Assembly: GCA_030068145.1 (NCBI GenBank)
Contig: JAPJBO010000084.1
Location: 1 to 64,000 of the forward strand
DNA from: Diplonema papillatum
Taxonomy: Eukaryota > Euglenozoa > Diplonemea > Diplonemida > Diplonemidae
DNA length: 64,000 nt
Reading direction: 5' to 3'
The notes beneath the pieces are model-generated. The model was not told the DNA's origin and made no database searches. It saw only the letters and a list, made by a program, of their open reading frames with translations. The translations under genes and the position numbers were made by a program. Positions 48,980-59,969 of the stretch are shown here, piece after piece (within the stretch, counting starts at the first letter, position 1; each line of letters opens with the position of its first letter).

Positions 48980-49931
48980 CAAAAACTACCCCCTACCCAT
49001 TACTGTGCCTGGACATAAATACCAAGCTTTCCCCACCCACGCGAACAGAATTGACCCCGCCGCTGAAGATGATGGCGAAGGATCTTCGGAGTGCGTGCCG
49101 GAGTCGTCGAGCGCGTCTCAGCCCAGCAGGCGCGTGGCTTCCGAGGCGCCGCAACGGGAGCTGCTGAGTTCGCCAACGATTCTGTTCGCCGAGGCGTCGC
49201 CGCCAAGCACGGCCGGCCTGCTCGACAATTCACCTGCGTCCGCATCGTCGCCTGTGCTTGATGCATATCAAGCAGATGCCGACAGTCTGAACTCGGTCCT
49301 GCGGCGGTTGGAGTCCGACGAGCCTCCTGCAGTGGTCATGGGCGTGGTTGATCGCATCGAAGTGATGTTCACCCATGGGGCGAATAGTATGCAGCTCTGC
49401 GTCGCGTATCACGAAAGGGCCAGCGCCGCGTTGTTGCAAAAGGTTTCCAGCGCGTCTGACGTTGAAGTCGGGACGCCGGCAGGTGAGATGGTCGAACGCT
49501 GCATGCAGCTCATCGAAAAGATTTACGACGAGCTCGTCGTCGCCGCCGATGCTTTGGTATCCTTGTCGTCTCTCATCACGGAAACGAGTGACCCGTCGTC
49601 CATTGCTTTCCTGTACGAAGTGCTCGCTACAGTCGTAGGCAAGCTTTCCCCGGACGATCCCGCGTCTCCCTCCATTGAGCAAGCGCTCACGACCGTCGTC
49701 GCGAGCTTGCACAAATCCCTCCACTCCTCGCAAGCGGCCCTCCGCAAGCGCTCCATTCTTGTATTCGTCACTCTGTACGTAACCTTCGGCCACTGCGCGC
49801 TCACGTACTTCTCGGCGCTCTCCGAAGCCCACCTCAAGCTGTGCCAGCACTACATCGTTCGGGACGACCCCACTCGCTTTACGGGCACAGACCTTGTTTT
49901 CGAGGTGATGGAACACAGAGCCATGGCGTGA
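48980..49931 (+). CDS. CLASP-like gene, last exon (C-terminal TOG/CLASP-like domain)
   Basis: The acceptor GAGACGCAG at 48979 leaves phase 2, matching the donor at 46559, so exon 3 can join here across a 2.4-kb intron. After a Ser/Pro-rich linker, about 220 residues are helical. The end carries QAALRKRSILVFVTLYVTFG followed by YFSALSEAHLKLCQHYIVR. This matches in kind and spacing the CLASP C-terminal TOG motif (xxVRKxxVxCLVxLYxxxG … LxxSQxKLxxIYIxR). CLASPs stabilise microtubules; a basic Ser/Arg/Pro region plus C-terminal TOG is the family layout. Stop TGA at 49929. If the join is wrong, this is a separate short gene. Confidence 0.58.
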
Positions 49932-50779
49932 CCCAACAGCGGGTCTTTGCGTCAATCTTCTCTGTCCGAACGGCAACCGGCATTCACAACGTGGAGACGG
50001 CGCCCACACTTGCGCAAGTGCTCAGTCTTACACCGGCAACCGACGTAGACTTCTTGGTCCGTGTTGCAAGACGGGTGGGCAAAAGATCGTTCAACCACAT
50101 CAGACCAGTGAGAGCTGTTCTGACCGGATCTCGCTTCGACTGTTACGTGCGACGTCGCGAACGTGCAGAATCGAAACGTATGTGGTGCCAGCTACACCAT
50201 ATTGCTCCTGGATGACGAAGTGTGTGACAAAAGGTGGCAACCTGGACCGGTACGTCCGTCGTACCGCCTGAAAGGTCACCCGTCATTCCGGCACGTTTCC
50301 GCTGCTGTCCTCAGGGAGGAACTTGCTAGTCAGCGCCAGCTGACGAAGGAGACCTACCACATAGGCATACCTGCTTTGAGACTCTGGCAGAAGTTTCTGC
50401 GAAGGCGGTGGGAGGAGCAAGATCCCGAGTTTGGGGGGAAAGGCCTGGCTGCGACGTGCACTACCATGCGAATATTCGTTTCGGTGATAAGCCATCAAAC
50501 AGCCTAATAAACACATACCCTTGAACCGCAGCATTGTTTCCTCGAAGTCCTACCCCGTGACGGCTGGAACTGCTTCGAACTGCCACGCCACTACAGTCTA
50601 TCAGTGTCTAGCATCGATCGGAACGGAGTGGACTTGTCCATTGCTCTGGGATGAGGCCTGGAGGCTCTGCATGAGTGCTTTATCCCAGCGCCGGGGGGAG
50701 AAGGTGAGGGGGGGCCTAGCCAGGCTGCAGGGGGATCTGCCACAGGGTGAGGGAGCGTCGATTCTCTCGACTCTTTTTG
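49932..50779. other. No recognised gene
   Basis: Plus-strand frames at 49841-50215 (RVARRVGKRSFNHIRPVRAV) and 50163-50507 may be coding, but I recognise no family. Confidence 0.4.
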
Positions 50780-50955
50780 TTGGTCTCTTAACCCGAGACG
50801 GAGTATTCAAAACGGAGTTCTCAACGGTTCTCTTTCGAGTTTCGTCTAAGGCCTCGTTGCGCGGGATCAATAGGGACTGCCGGGGTCGTACGTACTCCTA
50901 CGTCAGAGGTGAAATTCTTAGACCGTATGGAGGCGAACTTCTGCGAAACCATTCC
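50780..50955 (+). rRNA. SSU rRNA central-domain fragment
   Basis: GGATCAATAGGGACTGCCGG, then GTCAGAGGTGAAATTCTTAG, ACCGTATGGAGGCGAACTTC and TGCGAAACCATT correspond to the conserved central-domain stretch of SSU rRNA. The 5' part (50780-50860) is a weaker match and the 3' end diverges after AAACCATT. Confidence 0.85.
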
Positions 50956-51738
50956 CGCACGTACTCACACGAAATGAGGTCTTTGGAGTCCCTCAGTTGA
51001 TCGCCTGCTCTCGGCCTCTGTGGACATGATCCTGGATGCATCCCTGCCTGCACCGTCGAAAGAGAGAGCCCCCGTCGTGTCGTTGGCTGCGGCACGGATC
51101 CAACGCGTTTCGGGTCGGATTCCTCCTTCCCCCTCTTGTTGTCGTCGGTATCCACACACACATAACTACTTCCTCCTGTCCACGCTCACGTCAATTTCCT
51201 GCACCGTATACTGCAATGTCCTACCCTCCTCCACCCGAATTGTTTCCATCCACGAATCGAATCGTCTTCGGTTCCAAGTTCCTGTCGACTCCGCGGCCTC
51301 ACGAAGTTGCTCGTCCTTGAACCGCCTGAAGTCTACTCGACCACCGTCGACCAGCCGCTTCTTCAAGGTTAGGAACGAAGCAAAACTACGTTTTTAGAAA
51401 GGCCGGCCCTGGCACGGTGGAAGACTGTTCACGAACGACTAAAATCACCCGTTTTCGAGCTCACAGGCAGAGCTAGCTCACGGAGGAATTACAACATCCG
51501 GAACAGTGGTGTGGTCCTTTGACAGAGGGAGCCGAGGCCTCTCATCTCACCTTTAAAACACGGCTGAGTCACACGCGTAGACGCTACACACAAAATCCGG
51601 AACAGTGGGTTGTTGCAGTTTTTTGCATCGTGTGACGGTTCAGTGGCCCGCCAAGGATCCCCGCAAGCAGGTTACTTCGCATTTAGGCAAAGGCAGCAGA
51701 GAATTTCCTGCGTTCATACGCATTCTCTTCGACCTTCT
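50956..51738. other. No recognised gene
   Basis: Short frames on both strands, none with motifs. Confidence 0.45.
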
Positions 51739-51912
51739 GTATACTACAACGTTGTCAATACTACAACGTTGCCAATACTACAACGTTGCCAATACTACAA
51801 CGTTGCCAATACTACAACGTTGCCAATACTACAACGTTGCCAATACTACAACGTTGCCAATCCTACAACGTTGCCAATACTGCAACGTTGCCAATACTAC
51901 AACGTTGCCAAC
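51739..51912 (+). repeat. 17-bp minisatellite (ACTACAACGTTGCCAAT)
   Basis: About ten near-perfect units; AACGTT makes each unit partly palindromic. Confidence 0.95.
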
Positions 51913-53520
51913 CGCGATGCGGACAGCCATTCCGTCAAGATGCGTTGAATCCTTGGCAAGCCCGATAGTCAGCGCACCCTTATCTACGAACCCCCCCCGC
52001 CGCCTTTCCAGCTGAAACGGCGACAATCTGAACAGCGGGTAAGCTCTGCCCCTCCCCTCTAGCCGAGCTGCGCCTTCCATCGATCTCTCCCTAGCCTAGT
52101 CATCCTCAGCGGGTACGTGGCTTGTAACGCGCTTCCTTTCGAGACCGCGCTTTGTCATCGCCTTTGCTTCGAATGAAAGCGCATCTCTCTCTCTCTCTCT
52201 CTCTCTCTCCGCCATCCCTACCTCCAGTTCTTTTCCAGCCCCATAATTCATCTTTGTTACATGACTGTCGATTTCTTCTCTCTCAATTCAGTAAATTCGC
52301 GAGCGGAGCCCTTTATAGTCTCCTCCGCGAACCTCCTCTATTCCGGCTTTCGCCGTAGACAACGTACCATCGGGTGCACAAGGGTCTCCCGTGATCTATT
52401 GCGCCTTTAACTCCCTTTCGGCACTGCATCAATAAAAGGGAAAGCCCATTCAACAGTGAAACCAATGTCAAGAAGAGGAAACAAAGGCGCAAAAAAGGAA
52501 AGAACACCAACCCGCCTTGACCGTCGACCGTAGAAAACACGTATCCTCTAAAACTCGAAACAGTCTGGAAAAGACCAAGCGGACCTTCACTCGAAAAAGC
52601 AGAAGTCTCTTGTTCCTAAAACAGGACCCGGACCGAGCGTTTCCGCCGAACTCCAAGCGTTTCACAAAGCGACAAGGTCGCAAGACACCAAACTGATCGT
52701 CCCTCGGATCGACGGTAACACCAAAATAAGTCTAATTTTCGCCAAGGGAGTTCTCCTCTCACTCAGGTAGTGTGTCGGGTCTGGACGACGAGTGCCTGCA
52801 CGTGCCCGCTCACACGAAGCTCGCCCTCGTTCTGAGTATTTCACGAAAGCCTACAAGGATCGATACCATTTTACCAAACCGAGTTTCCTCGCGCCAAGGC
52901 CTCGAACATGCCCCCGATGGAATCATGTCCCCGTGCTCCGACTCCCGTTTTGCCGAGGGTAGGAAGGGCAGGAGTCACGGGGTGGGCATGATGCATGCTC
53001 CTCGCATCTTCCGCGAGGTCCATCAGCAGTTGTAGCAGATTCTACCAACAACAGAACGATAAATGGGGACCGTGCTGCATTTTTAAAACGGGGCCACAAA
53101 CATCAAAAGGTAGCGCTGCCACATGCATCCTACCTTTTGATCCTGTGACGATTCGGAAAATGCATGAAGCCTAGCGGCACACCGGCCTCAGCAAGCTCAA
53201 ACGAGCGCATCTGAAGAGACAATGCTACTGCCAGCAAGGCATGCGGAGATTCGTGGAAAATCGGCCGCCCGAGAGCGTGTGCTGTAACAGGCTCGCAGCC
53301 ACCAAACACCAGCGAGCCTGCTACGTCTTCAGCGTGTCGGTGTTCCCGAAGTCCCATTCCCCCAGCGCGCTTCACATGGCGTTGCACCCAATCGGTTGTT
53401 CCGACGTTGCCCCCCGGAGGAATGGAAGCCGATGAAGGACAGGAGAGCAAATTGTAGAGGACGCCGTCAAGCTACACGGTGAGGTCCAACCTCAGAAGCT
53501 GGATATAAAGAGGGTGCGTC
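51913..53520. other. No recognised gene; (TC)n microsatellite at 52171-52209
   Basis: Frames up to about 106 codons on both strands without motifs. Confidence 0.45.
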
Positions 53521-53524
53521 CTCA

Positions 53525-53605
53525 CACCCGAAAAGTAGGTGTGCTACAACCAAAACGTGTGTAAATCCACACCCGAAAAGTGGGTGTGACACCCGCTTTT
53601 TTTAA
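53525..53605. repeat. CACACCCGAAAAGTGGGTGTG hairpin pair
   Basis: CACACCCGAAAAGT followed by AGGTGTG or GGGTGTG occurs twice within 70 bp; each copy is a short stem with a GAAAA loop. Confidence 0.7.
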
Positions 53606-53821
53606 CTCCAGCTTGAACTCCAGCTTCTGAGGCTCGACTCCACCACGTACGGCGGCCGGTATCGGCCTGCGGGATCCGACCGCAACCGGCTCGAAACTCG
53701 ACGTGAACGCTCATGCTGTAGGACCGGATTGTCGCAGCGTGAAACAAACTAACAAGCTGTCTCACGAGGAAGGTGCAGGTCCTCCTGCGGTGCTTGTTCT
53801 GACAGGGATGGCGTCCAACAC

Positions 53822-54054
53822 AGCACCGACAATCGCCGTAACGGCGCAGTAGGTGTGCAGCGCACGTGCGCACTGGTGTCCGCAAACGCAGGGGAGTCGG
53901 GATCACCACGTGTTAGCACTCCATGATACTCGACTATAGCACCGACAATCGCCGTAACGGCGCAATAGGTGTGCAGCGCACGTGCGCACTGGCGTCCGCA
54001 AACGCAGGGGAGTCGGGATCACCACGTGTTAGCACTCCATGATACTCGATTATG
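53822..54054 (+). repeat. 116-bp tandem duplication
   Basis: AGCACCGACAATCGCCGTAA starts at 53822 and 53938; nearly identical copies, the second running into the ORF at 54039. Confidence 0.9.
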
Positions 54055-54542
54055 GAGCCCCGCCGCAGCCCTTTGCTTCCCTTCTCAACCAACATCAGGA
54101 GCCCGCCGTGGCTCGAAATGTACGCCGTCGCCTCAGCAAAGAGGCGGCCAAGCAAGCCCAAGCAACCCAAGGCAACAAAATGAGTCGTGGAGGGCACAGC
54201 GAAAATAACACAAACGCGGCGGTCGCGTGTCTTCACAAGCTAATAAAAGAACGCATACGTGGCATACGTGTCATACGTGAACGAACCTTTCGTTTTCAAG
54301 CCGAATCCTTGTGGCTGCAGGGGTGGCCATCTCACCTGCCGAATGCACCGGTCCCGAAAATGGATGATGCTCAAGCGATCCACCCTCTCGTAACTCCAGC
54401 TCCGGTCTACACAGCGCAGAGCGGTCGCAGGACACGCCCGAAGCGACCAGCCCGGACGGACCAGCAAGACGCAAGACCAGGCGACCAAGAGAAGGAGAGG
54501 GACGCGACCCAGAGACCCGGGCCAAGTAGCCTGCGGAACTAG
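54039..54542 (+). CDS. Hypothetical protein, 167 aa
   Basis: ATG at 54039 at the end of the tandem duplication. The start reads MILDYGAPPQPFASLL and NVRRRLSKEAAKQAQATQGN. The middle (ERIRGIRVIRERTFRFQAES) is basic and helical and the end is charged (RPARTDQQDARPGDQEKERD). No family recognised. Composition is plausible for a real protein, but R65 repeat copies abut the stop. Confidence 0.35.
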   Translation: MILDYGAPPQPFASLLNQHQEPAVARNVRRRLSKEAAKQAQATQGNKMSRGGHSENNTNAAVACLHKLIKERIRGIRVIRERTFRFQAESLWLQGWPSHLPNAPVPKMDDAQAIHPLVTPAPVYTAQSGRRTRPKRPARTDQQDARPGDQEKERDATQRPGPSSLRN

Positions 54543-54673
54543 TGTGATGGACCTTTCTTCGGAGCTCACGCACTCAAAGTTCGACTTGCACGCAGAGCGG
54601 TCGCAAGTGTGATGGACCTTTCTTCGGAGGGGCTCACGCACCCAAAGAACGACTTATACGCAGAGCGGTCACA
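54541..54673 (-). repeat. R65 dispersed repeat, copies 2 and 3 in tandem
   Basis: Two copies of the 48870-48947 repeat on the minus strand (GTGTGATGGACCTTTCTTCG on the plus strand at 54541 and 54608). Confidence 0.8.
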
Positions 54674-54847
54674 CAGGACACGCCCACAGACGCGCAGACA
54701 GAACACCCCGCTGCTTCGCCCCCAATTGGTTGCTTCCCGGCCGGTGGTCTTTGTGCCGAAGCTACCGTAATGGGACAAAAGCGCAGGGGCAGGAAGAGAC
54801 CAGGTAAAATCCGGGTCCGATTCGTGTGTACGCACGGTACACCGCTG

Positions 54848-54978
54848 TCCTGTCTGCAGACACTCAGGTTCCGCGCTGACGATGGTCCGCCTTAGTCGTG
54901 GCTTGAAGGACTGAAACCCGGCGCAGACGGGACCAGTGCATATCCTTTCCAAGGTTCCACGTTCTTGCAATCCATCCC
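54848..54978 (-). repeat. R190 dispersed repeat, copy d (diverged)
   Basis: CGCTGTCCTGTCTGCAGACA, GACGATGGTCCGCCTTA and CGGCGCAGACGGGACCAGTG, with internal deletions relative to copies a-c. Confidence 0.75.
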
Positions 54979-55912
54979 TCCCACACACAAACTCGCCTTT
55001 GCAATGTATTTCCTGTCTTGTAAAATTCGTTCTGACCCTAATTTCTGTTGCTTCATTTCCTTTGGAGCCTCTCTGTGCAGCGCAGAGAGTGGATTCCCAC
55101 CGAAGGTGAAAATACCTCCTCCCATCTTTTTAAAGAGCTTCCCACGACATCTGTTCTTTTCTCTGTTATGTCGCACCGATCAGTACTCGAAAAAACGACC
55201 ACTCTTGGGGGTCGCGTGCCTCTGTCCATTCACCTCCCAGACGCTCATTCTGGAAACCTGTGAAGGAGGGTACACCAACCACTTTTTGGGCAACCGGCAA
55301 ACCAGCGCGCGAGCAATGGAAAGATACGCGTGGGGGGCCAAGACTAAATTCAAAGCGAATTTCTTTCTTGGTATCGGTCGCAACGCTTACAAAACTTGGC
55401 TAGCCGTAGTTGAAGGGTGTGATCATGCCTACATCCCTCATACTACCCGCCTCCCAGCCTCAATCGTCAACCGGAACCTCTAAACCACAATAAACGCTAG
55501 AAAGAATGAATCCGCGCTCGCTGGATGGCCTGCCTGCAGGCCCTTTTGCCCCGATGTACAATTGTGTACACTATCCCCCTCCTTGGCAAGTTGATCCAGC
55601 CCGCACCCACTAACTTCACACTCCTGAGCTGGAGACTACCGGACAGATTTTCTCAAACCCCTCGTGACACCCCGGTTTGCGGCGTGCGCGAACCTAAATC
55701 CAACTAAAAAAAGCTCGGAGTGAGCCGGTCCGTCCCCATCTCTTGACACTGCATCGAAGTGCCTGCCGCTGTTAATCACAGTGAATCACGGTCCACCACG
55801 GTCTATCAGGTCCATCCCTAGTCCCTAGAGCTGCATCGAATTGCCCGGTGCTGTATTCTTCGGTCGATCACGGTCTATCAAGAGGGGATGGACCGGCTCA
55901 TCAAAGTACCAC
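54979..55912. other. No recognised gene; possible exon ending 55480
   Basis: A plus frame ending at 55481 contains MERYAWGAKTKFKANFFLGI and is followed by AATAAACGC, but no family is recognised. Confidence 0.35.
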
Positions 55913-56265
55913 GGCCCAGTACCTACTGTTCCAAATTAGAGCTACCCGAAGAAAGAAGAACCAGGGGAAGCCGAAGCTTAGGCGAAGAACATAGGCGAAC
56001 GGCTCGGAGACCTCAAGGTCGGATGCGGGTTTAGCGTCGTGCGATAGCGCACATGACACTGCGAGACTAGCGTCGCGAAACCGATCCGCTTCATCCCATC
56101 GCAGACTTGAGGATTTCCGTGAAGAATCGAAAGTTCAAGGAGAACGGAACGTTCTAATAGTTAGAGGTAGTCCCAGAGATAAAAAGAGCTCCAAGTACCC
56201 CACTGCCCAGTACCTACTGTTCCAAATTAGAGCTACCCGAAGAAAGAAGAACCAGGGGAAGCCGA
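55913..56265 (+). repeat. 65-bp direct duplication 290 bp apart
   Basis: CCCAGTACCTACTGTTCCAA through GAACCAGGGGAAGCCGA occurs at 55913-55975 and 56203-56262. Confidence 0.85.
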
Positions 56266-56949
56266 CGAAAACGGAACGAAACCGGTAACTTCGCCAGCGA
56301 ACTCCCGCAGGAAAACGGCATCAGAACTACCACCTTTTTGCCGGCTCGGACAAGTACGCTGAGAGCGGAAGCAGAAAACAGAGCAATTCAAATAAAAGAT
56401 CTGTACGCCCACACGGGATCGTCGGAAACACAAAGAAGAGCAATTTAAGCCTCACACCCTCAAAAGTAAAAAAAGGCGCGCAGTGCGTAGCCCAAGGCTG
56501 TCCACTGCACGATTTCAACAAAAAGAAGTTGAGTTCAGTTTAAATATCCTGCCTACCCCCTATCCGAGGAAAATAAACAGTGCTCGTCTCGCCGAGGTCT
56601 AGCCGGAGACTTAGAAACCCAAACTTCTTGCAACGCGAACCTGTGTTTTAACCCCGTGCCGACCGTGTGTATGTTCTGAGGGAACCTCTGGGCCAAATCT
56701 TAGTGCATTCCGGCTCCAAAGTAACACCAATCTTCCCCCCAGGCGCCCTCCAAGCTCAAGTGCATTCCGGCCCCAAGAGGTTGCACCCTATTCTGGAGAA
56801 CCCGGGCTCTCCGCGGAAGTGTTTCGTGACATGCCTGCTCGCAACAGCAAACCAGATGTCTTGGCTTTTCGGCTGGACAACCGTTGTTGCTCCGCACGCT
56901 GGCTGAAGGAAAACGCACCACCATTAGATTGGCCAGCGGCCTCAATGAA
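56266..56949. other. No recognised gene
   Basis: A repeated GTGCATTCCGGC word near 56702 and 56760; otherwise nothing. Confidence 0.45.
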
Positions 56950-57062
56950 ACGGTACCTACCCTCCCCCGTGCATAAGATGGATGAAAAACTCGGGGTTTG
57001 GGAGTATCCATCTTAATCAAGGGGGTTTGGCTATCCATCTTATGCACGGGGGGGGGGGTAGA
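56950..57062. repeat. CATCTTATGCAC palindromic word cluster between poly-C and poly-G
   Basis: TACCTACCCTCCCCCGTG then CATAAGATGGAT; mid copy TATCCATCTTAATCAAGGGG; right copy ATCCATCTTATGCACGGGGG and GGGGGTAG. Same plan as 21262, 29960 and 39942. Confidence 0.75.
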
Positions 57063-57449
57063 AGCCCTGAACCAAGCCTTTGAATCAAATCGGCTTTTTT
57101 GCTCGGTCAGACAAAGTGCTAAAATCCTCTGGTTAATCGTTTCGAAGAAAAGGAGAAGACCAGTTGGGCAATCGTGCCCACCAAACCCACCCGGGAGTTC
57201 AATCGTTGCTTTGCTTTTCATCATCATCAAAGTACCCGCCCGTCTCTTTATTGGAACAAGCACCTGCATTGTAGGAAATTCTAGATGTGCTGCAAAGCTT
57301 CCAACCCAGGACTTTTTAGCTTGCACCGGGTTCAAAAAGACTTCATCCAAAAAGACTCCATCCTCAGTTCGCTTCCTCTAGTTGTTCACAGTTTTCCCTC
57401 CAATCCCCCAACTCATTTCATGAAATGGGTTGCTTTTTTTGTAAACGGT
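57063..57449. other. No recognised gene
   Basis: Frames of up to 127 codons on the plus strand and a longer one on minus, with no motif. Confidence 0.45.
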
Positions 57450-57890
57450 GAATGTACATTTAACCCTTTGCCGACCCGGTGTTTGTACATTTAACCCTTT
57501 GCCGACCCGGTGTTTGTACATTTAACCCTTTGCCGACCCGGTGTTTGTACATTTAACCCTTTGCCGACCCGGTGTTTGTACATTTAACCCTTTGCCGACC
57601 CGGTGTTTGTACATTTAACCCTTTGCCGACCCGGTGTTTGTACATTTAACCCTTTGCCGACCCGGTGTTTGTACATTTAACCCTTTGCCGACCCGGTGTT
57701 TGTACATTTAACCCTTTGCCGACCCGGTGTTTGTACATTTAACCCTTTGCCGACCCGGTGTTTGTACATTTAACCCTTTGCCGACCCGGTGTTTGTACAT
57801 TTAACCCTTTGCCGACCCGGTGTTTGTACATTTAACCCTTTGCCGACCCGGTGTTTGTACATTTAACCCTTTGCCGACCCGGTGTTTGAC
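57450..57890 (+). repeat. 31-bp minisatellite (TTTGTACATTTAACCCTTTG)
   Basis: About 14 near-identical units, each continuing CCGACCCGGTG. Confidence 0.96.
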
Positions 57891-58835
57891 GAGTACACAC
57901 ACGCGTGTCTTCCCCACGCAGCATCCAAACTCAAGCTCGGTTCTGACTGTCGTGAGTGTCGATATTGTACCCTCCCGTAAGGGATAAACACGATATCCAA
58001 GGGACGGACTCGGCAGAGTTCTGAGCGTACCTACCCGATGTGACTGGAATCGGATGTCCATGCATGTTGAACGGCAGACTCTCGAGGTCCAACTTTTGTG
58101 TCCGGTCCAAAAATTTTGTGTCTAACAAATGCAATTTGTCAAGAACAAAAACAGATCGATGGCTGCGTACTATCCTCACTCCCGTTAGATGAACAAAACA
58201 GGTTTGAAGGAAGTGCGCACAAACAAAGGTTTTTCCTGTGTACTTCGGGAGATTTCGCGGCTGGCCACTGAACAGGTAGCTCAAACCATCTGCAGAATAC
58301 CGTTATTGGAAAAGTGTTGAACTGGACTAAAGCTGGAACGGGTAAATGGCAGACCGGGTACAACCTGGGACACCCAGGGGGGTCTCCCAGGTAGTCTCCT
58401 GCGTGACTGCACCAGTGGCGGTCCTGCAGCCTCCTATGACAGCGGCATCTGGAGGTCGAGCTGAGTATTGAGCACCCCAAGGCGTGGGCAAGCACCAGGG
58501 TCGCGATGTTCTGCAACGTACGCAAAGTCGCAAACCCCGAAAATAAATGCCGAACCGGGTTAAACCTGGGACGCCCAGCCCCCCCCCCCCCCATTTCTTG
58601 GGGGGTGTCCCAGGTTTTACCCGGTTCAACATTAATCCAATTGCGGTAACACGAAAAGCCTCCAGGCAGCAAACCCGCATTTCCACGTTTCTTCAACCTG
58701 TTCTGGAACCGTTTCCCCGCTGAGGGAGGGTGACCGAAACTCTCTCCACTCCCCTCTCTCCGCCCCCTTACTCATTACACCACAAGCGGCCCGTAGCGGA
58801 GTCCTGTCGAAGCCAAAAAAAAAAAAAAGAAGCAA
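57891..58835. other. No gene; poly-C-centred palindrome at 58550-58625
   Basis: ACCGGGTTAAACCTGGGAC then about 13 C, and GGGGGGTGTCCCAGGTTTTA then CCCGGTT. A related ACCGGGTACAACCTGGGACA lies at 58357. Confidence 0.6.
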
Positions 58836-58842
58836 AACGAAT

Positions 58843-59340
58843 CGGGGGTTGTTCCTCCCAAGAGACGCAATACGTAAACGAAGCGGAAAAAGCCTTCTAC
58901 GGGAGTAATAAGCAAACAGTGCGGGGGTTGTTCCTCCCAAGAGACACAATACGTAAACGAAGCGGGAAAAGCCTTCTACGGGAGTAATAAGCAAACAGTG
59001 CGGGGGTTGTTCCTCCCAAGAGACGCAATACGTAAACGAAGCGGAAAAAGCCTTCTACGGGAGTAATAAGCAAACCGTGCGGGGGTTGTTCCTCCCAAGA
59101 GACGCAATACGTAAACGAAGCGGAGGTCCTTCTGTCTACGGGAGTAGTCCGCAAACGAAGCTGGGGTCGTTCCTTCTAAGCCGCAATACGCAGACGAAGC
59201 GGAGGCCTTCTGCCAAGAGAGGTGCTCTCGACTGACCATCGAAAGCATTCGAAGCGGAGGTCCTTGTTTCTACGAGAGCAAGCAGCAAACGAAGCGGGGG
59301 TCGTTGCTTGAAGTAGGCCGAAAGAAGATAAGAACGCGCC
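58843..59340 (+). repeat. 79-bp tandem repeat, four regular and several diverged units
   Basis: CGGGGGTTGTTCCTCCCAAG starts at 58843, 58922, 59001 and 59080. Later units keep AAACGAAGC and CTACGRGAG words to about 59340. Confidence 0.9.
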
Positions 59341-59610
59341 AAGCTCCGCGTCTATCAAGCTGCGTCGATAAAAGATGTTTCTTCGACAATTCATCTCCCC
59401 GAAACGAAAAAAGAGAAAGACTTCAATTTGTCAAGAATCAAAGTAAACAAAATCAACATTTGCCGGAAAACACAAAAAGTCCAGGCGAACTTACGCTCTA
59501 AAAACAAGTGACAACCTGTCTACATGAAATGACTTCTCGACTTGCACTTTACAGAACTCAATGCTGAGTGCATGCTAATCCATGTGGAACCAGGTGTGGG
59601 ACTGAAACCT

Positions 59611-59969
59611 GTGTTCGCTATCGGCCTCCGGGAGATATTTAGCCTAAGCAGAGGGATACCTGCTCAGCATTCCCAAACTGAGCGACTCGTGCTAGCAAGG
59701 AGTTAACCAACATGGCTCGTCGAGGAAATACGGGACTCTCACCCTCTGTGGATACCCCATTCCAGGAGACTTACCTCGACGCCAGTTGTGTCCCCAAACA
59801 GCTTGCGCCACATTCCGGATATCCGTAGAACACCGGTTCAGGCTTGGGCTCTGCCCTGTTTACTCGCCGTTACTAGGAGCATCGCTGTTGCTTTCTTTTC
59901 CTGCGCTGAGTGATATGCTTACGTTTAGCGCGTAGATCTTCAACAGCTGAGGTCGGCGAGAGTTTCATT
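59611..59969 (-). rRNA. LSU rRNA 5' fragment 3 (about 357 nt)
   Basis: Same sequence as 39150-39503 with a few differences (GGAGATATTTAGCCTAAG at one end). Its 5' edge (TGAAACTCTCGCCGACCTCA) is at the same position as the other two fragments. Confidence 0.92.

Noticed and set aside
51739..51912. Telomeric or CRISPR-type repeat
   Set aside because: A 17-bp interior minisatellite with no spacers; not a telomere motif.
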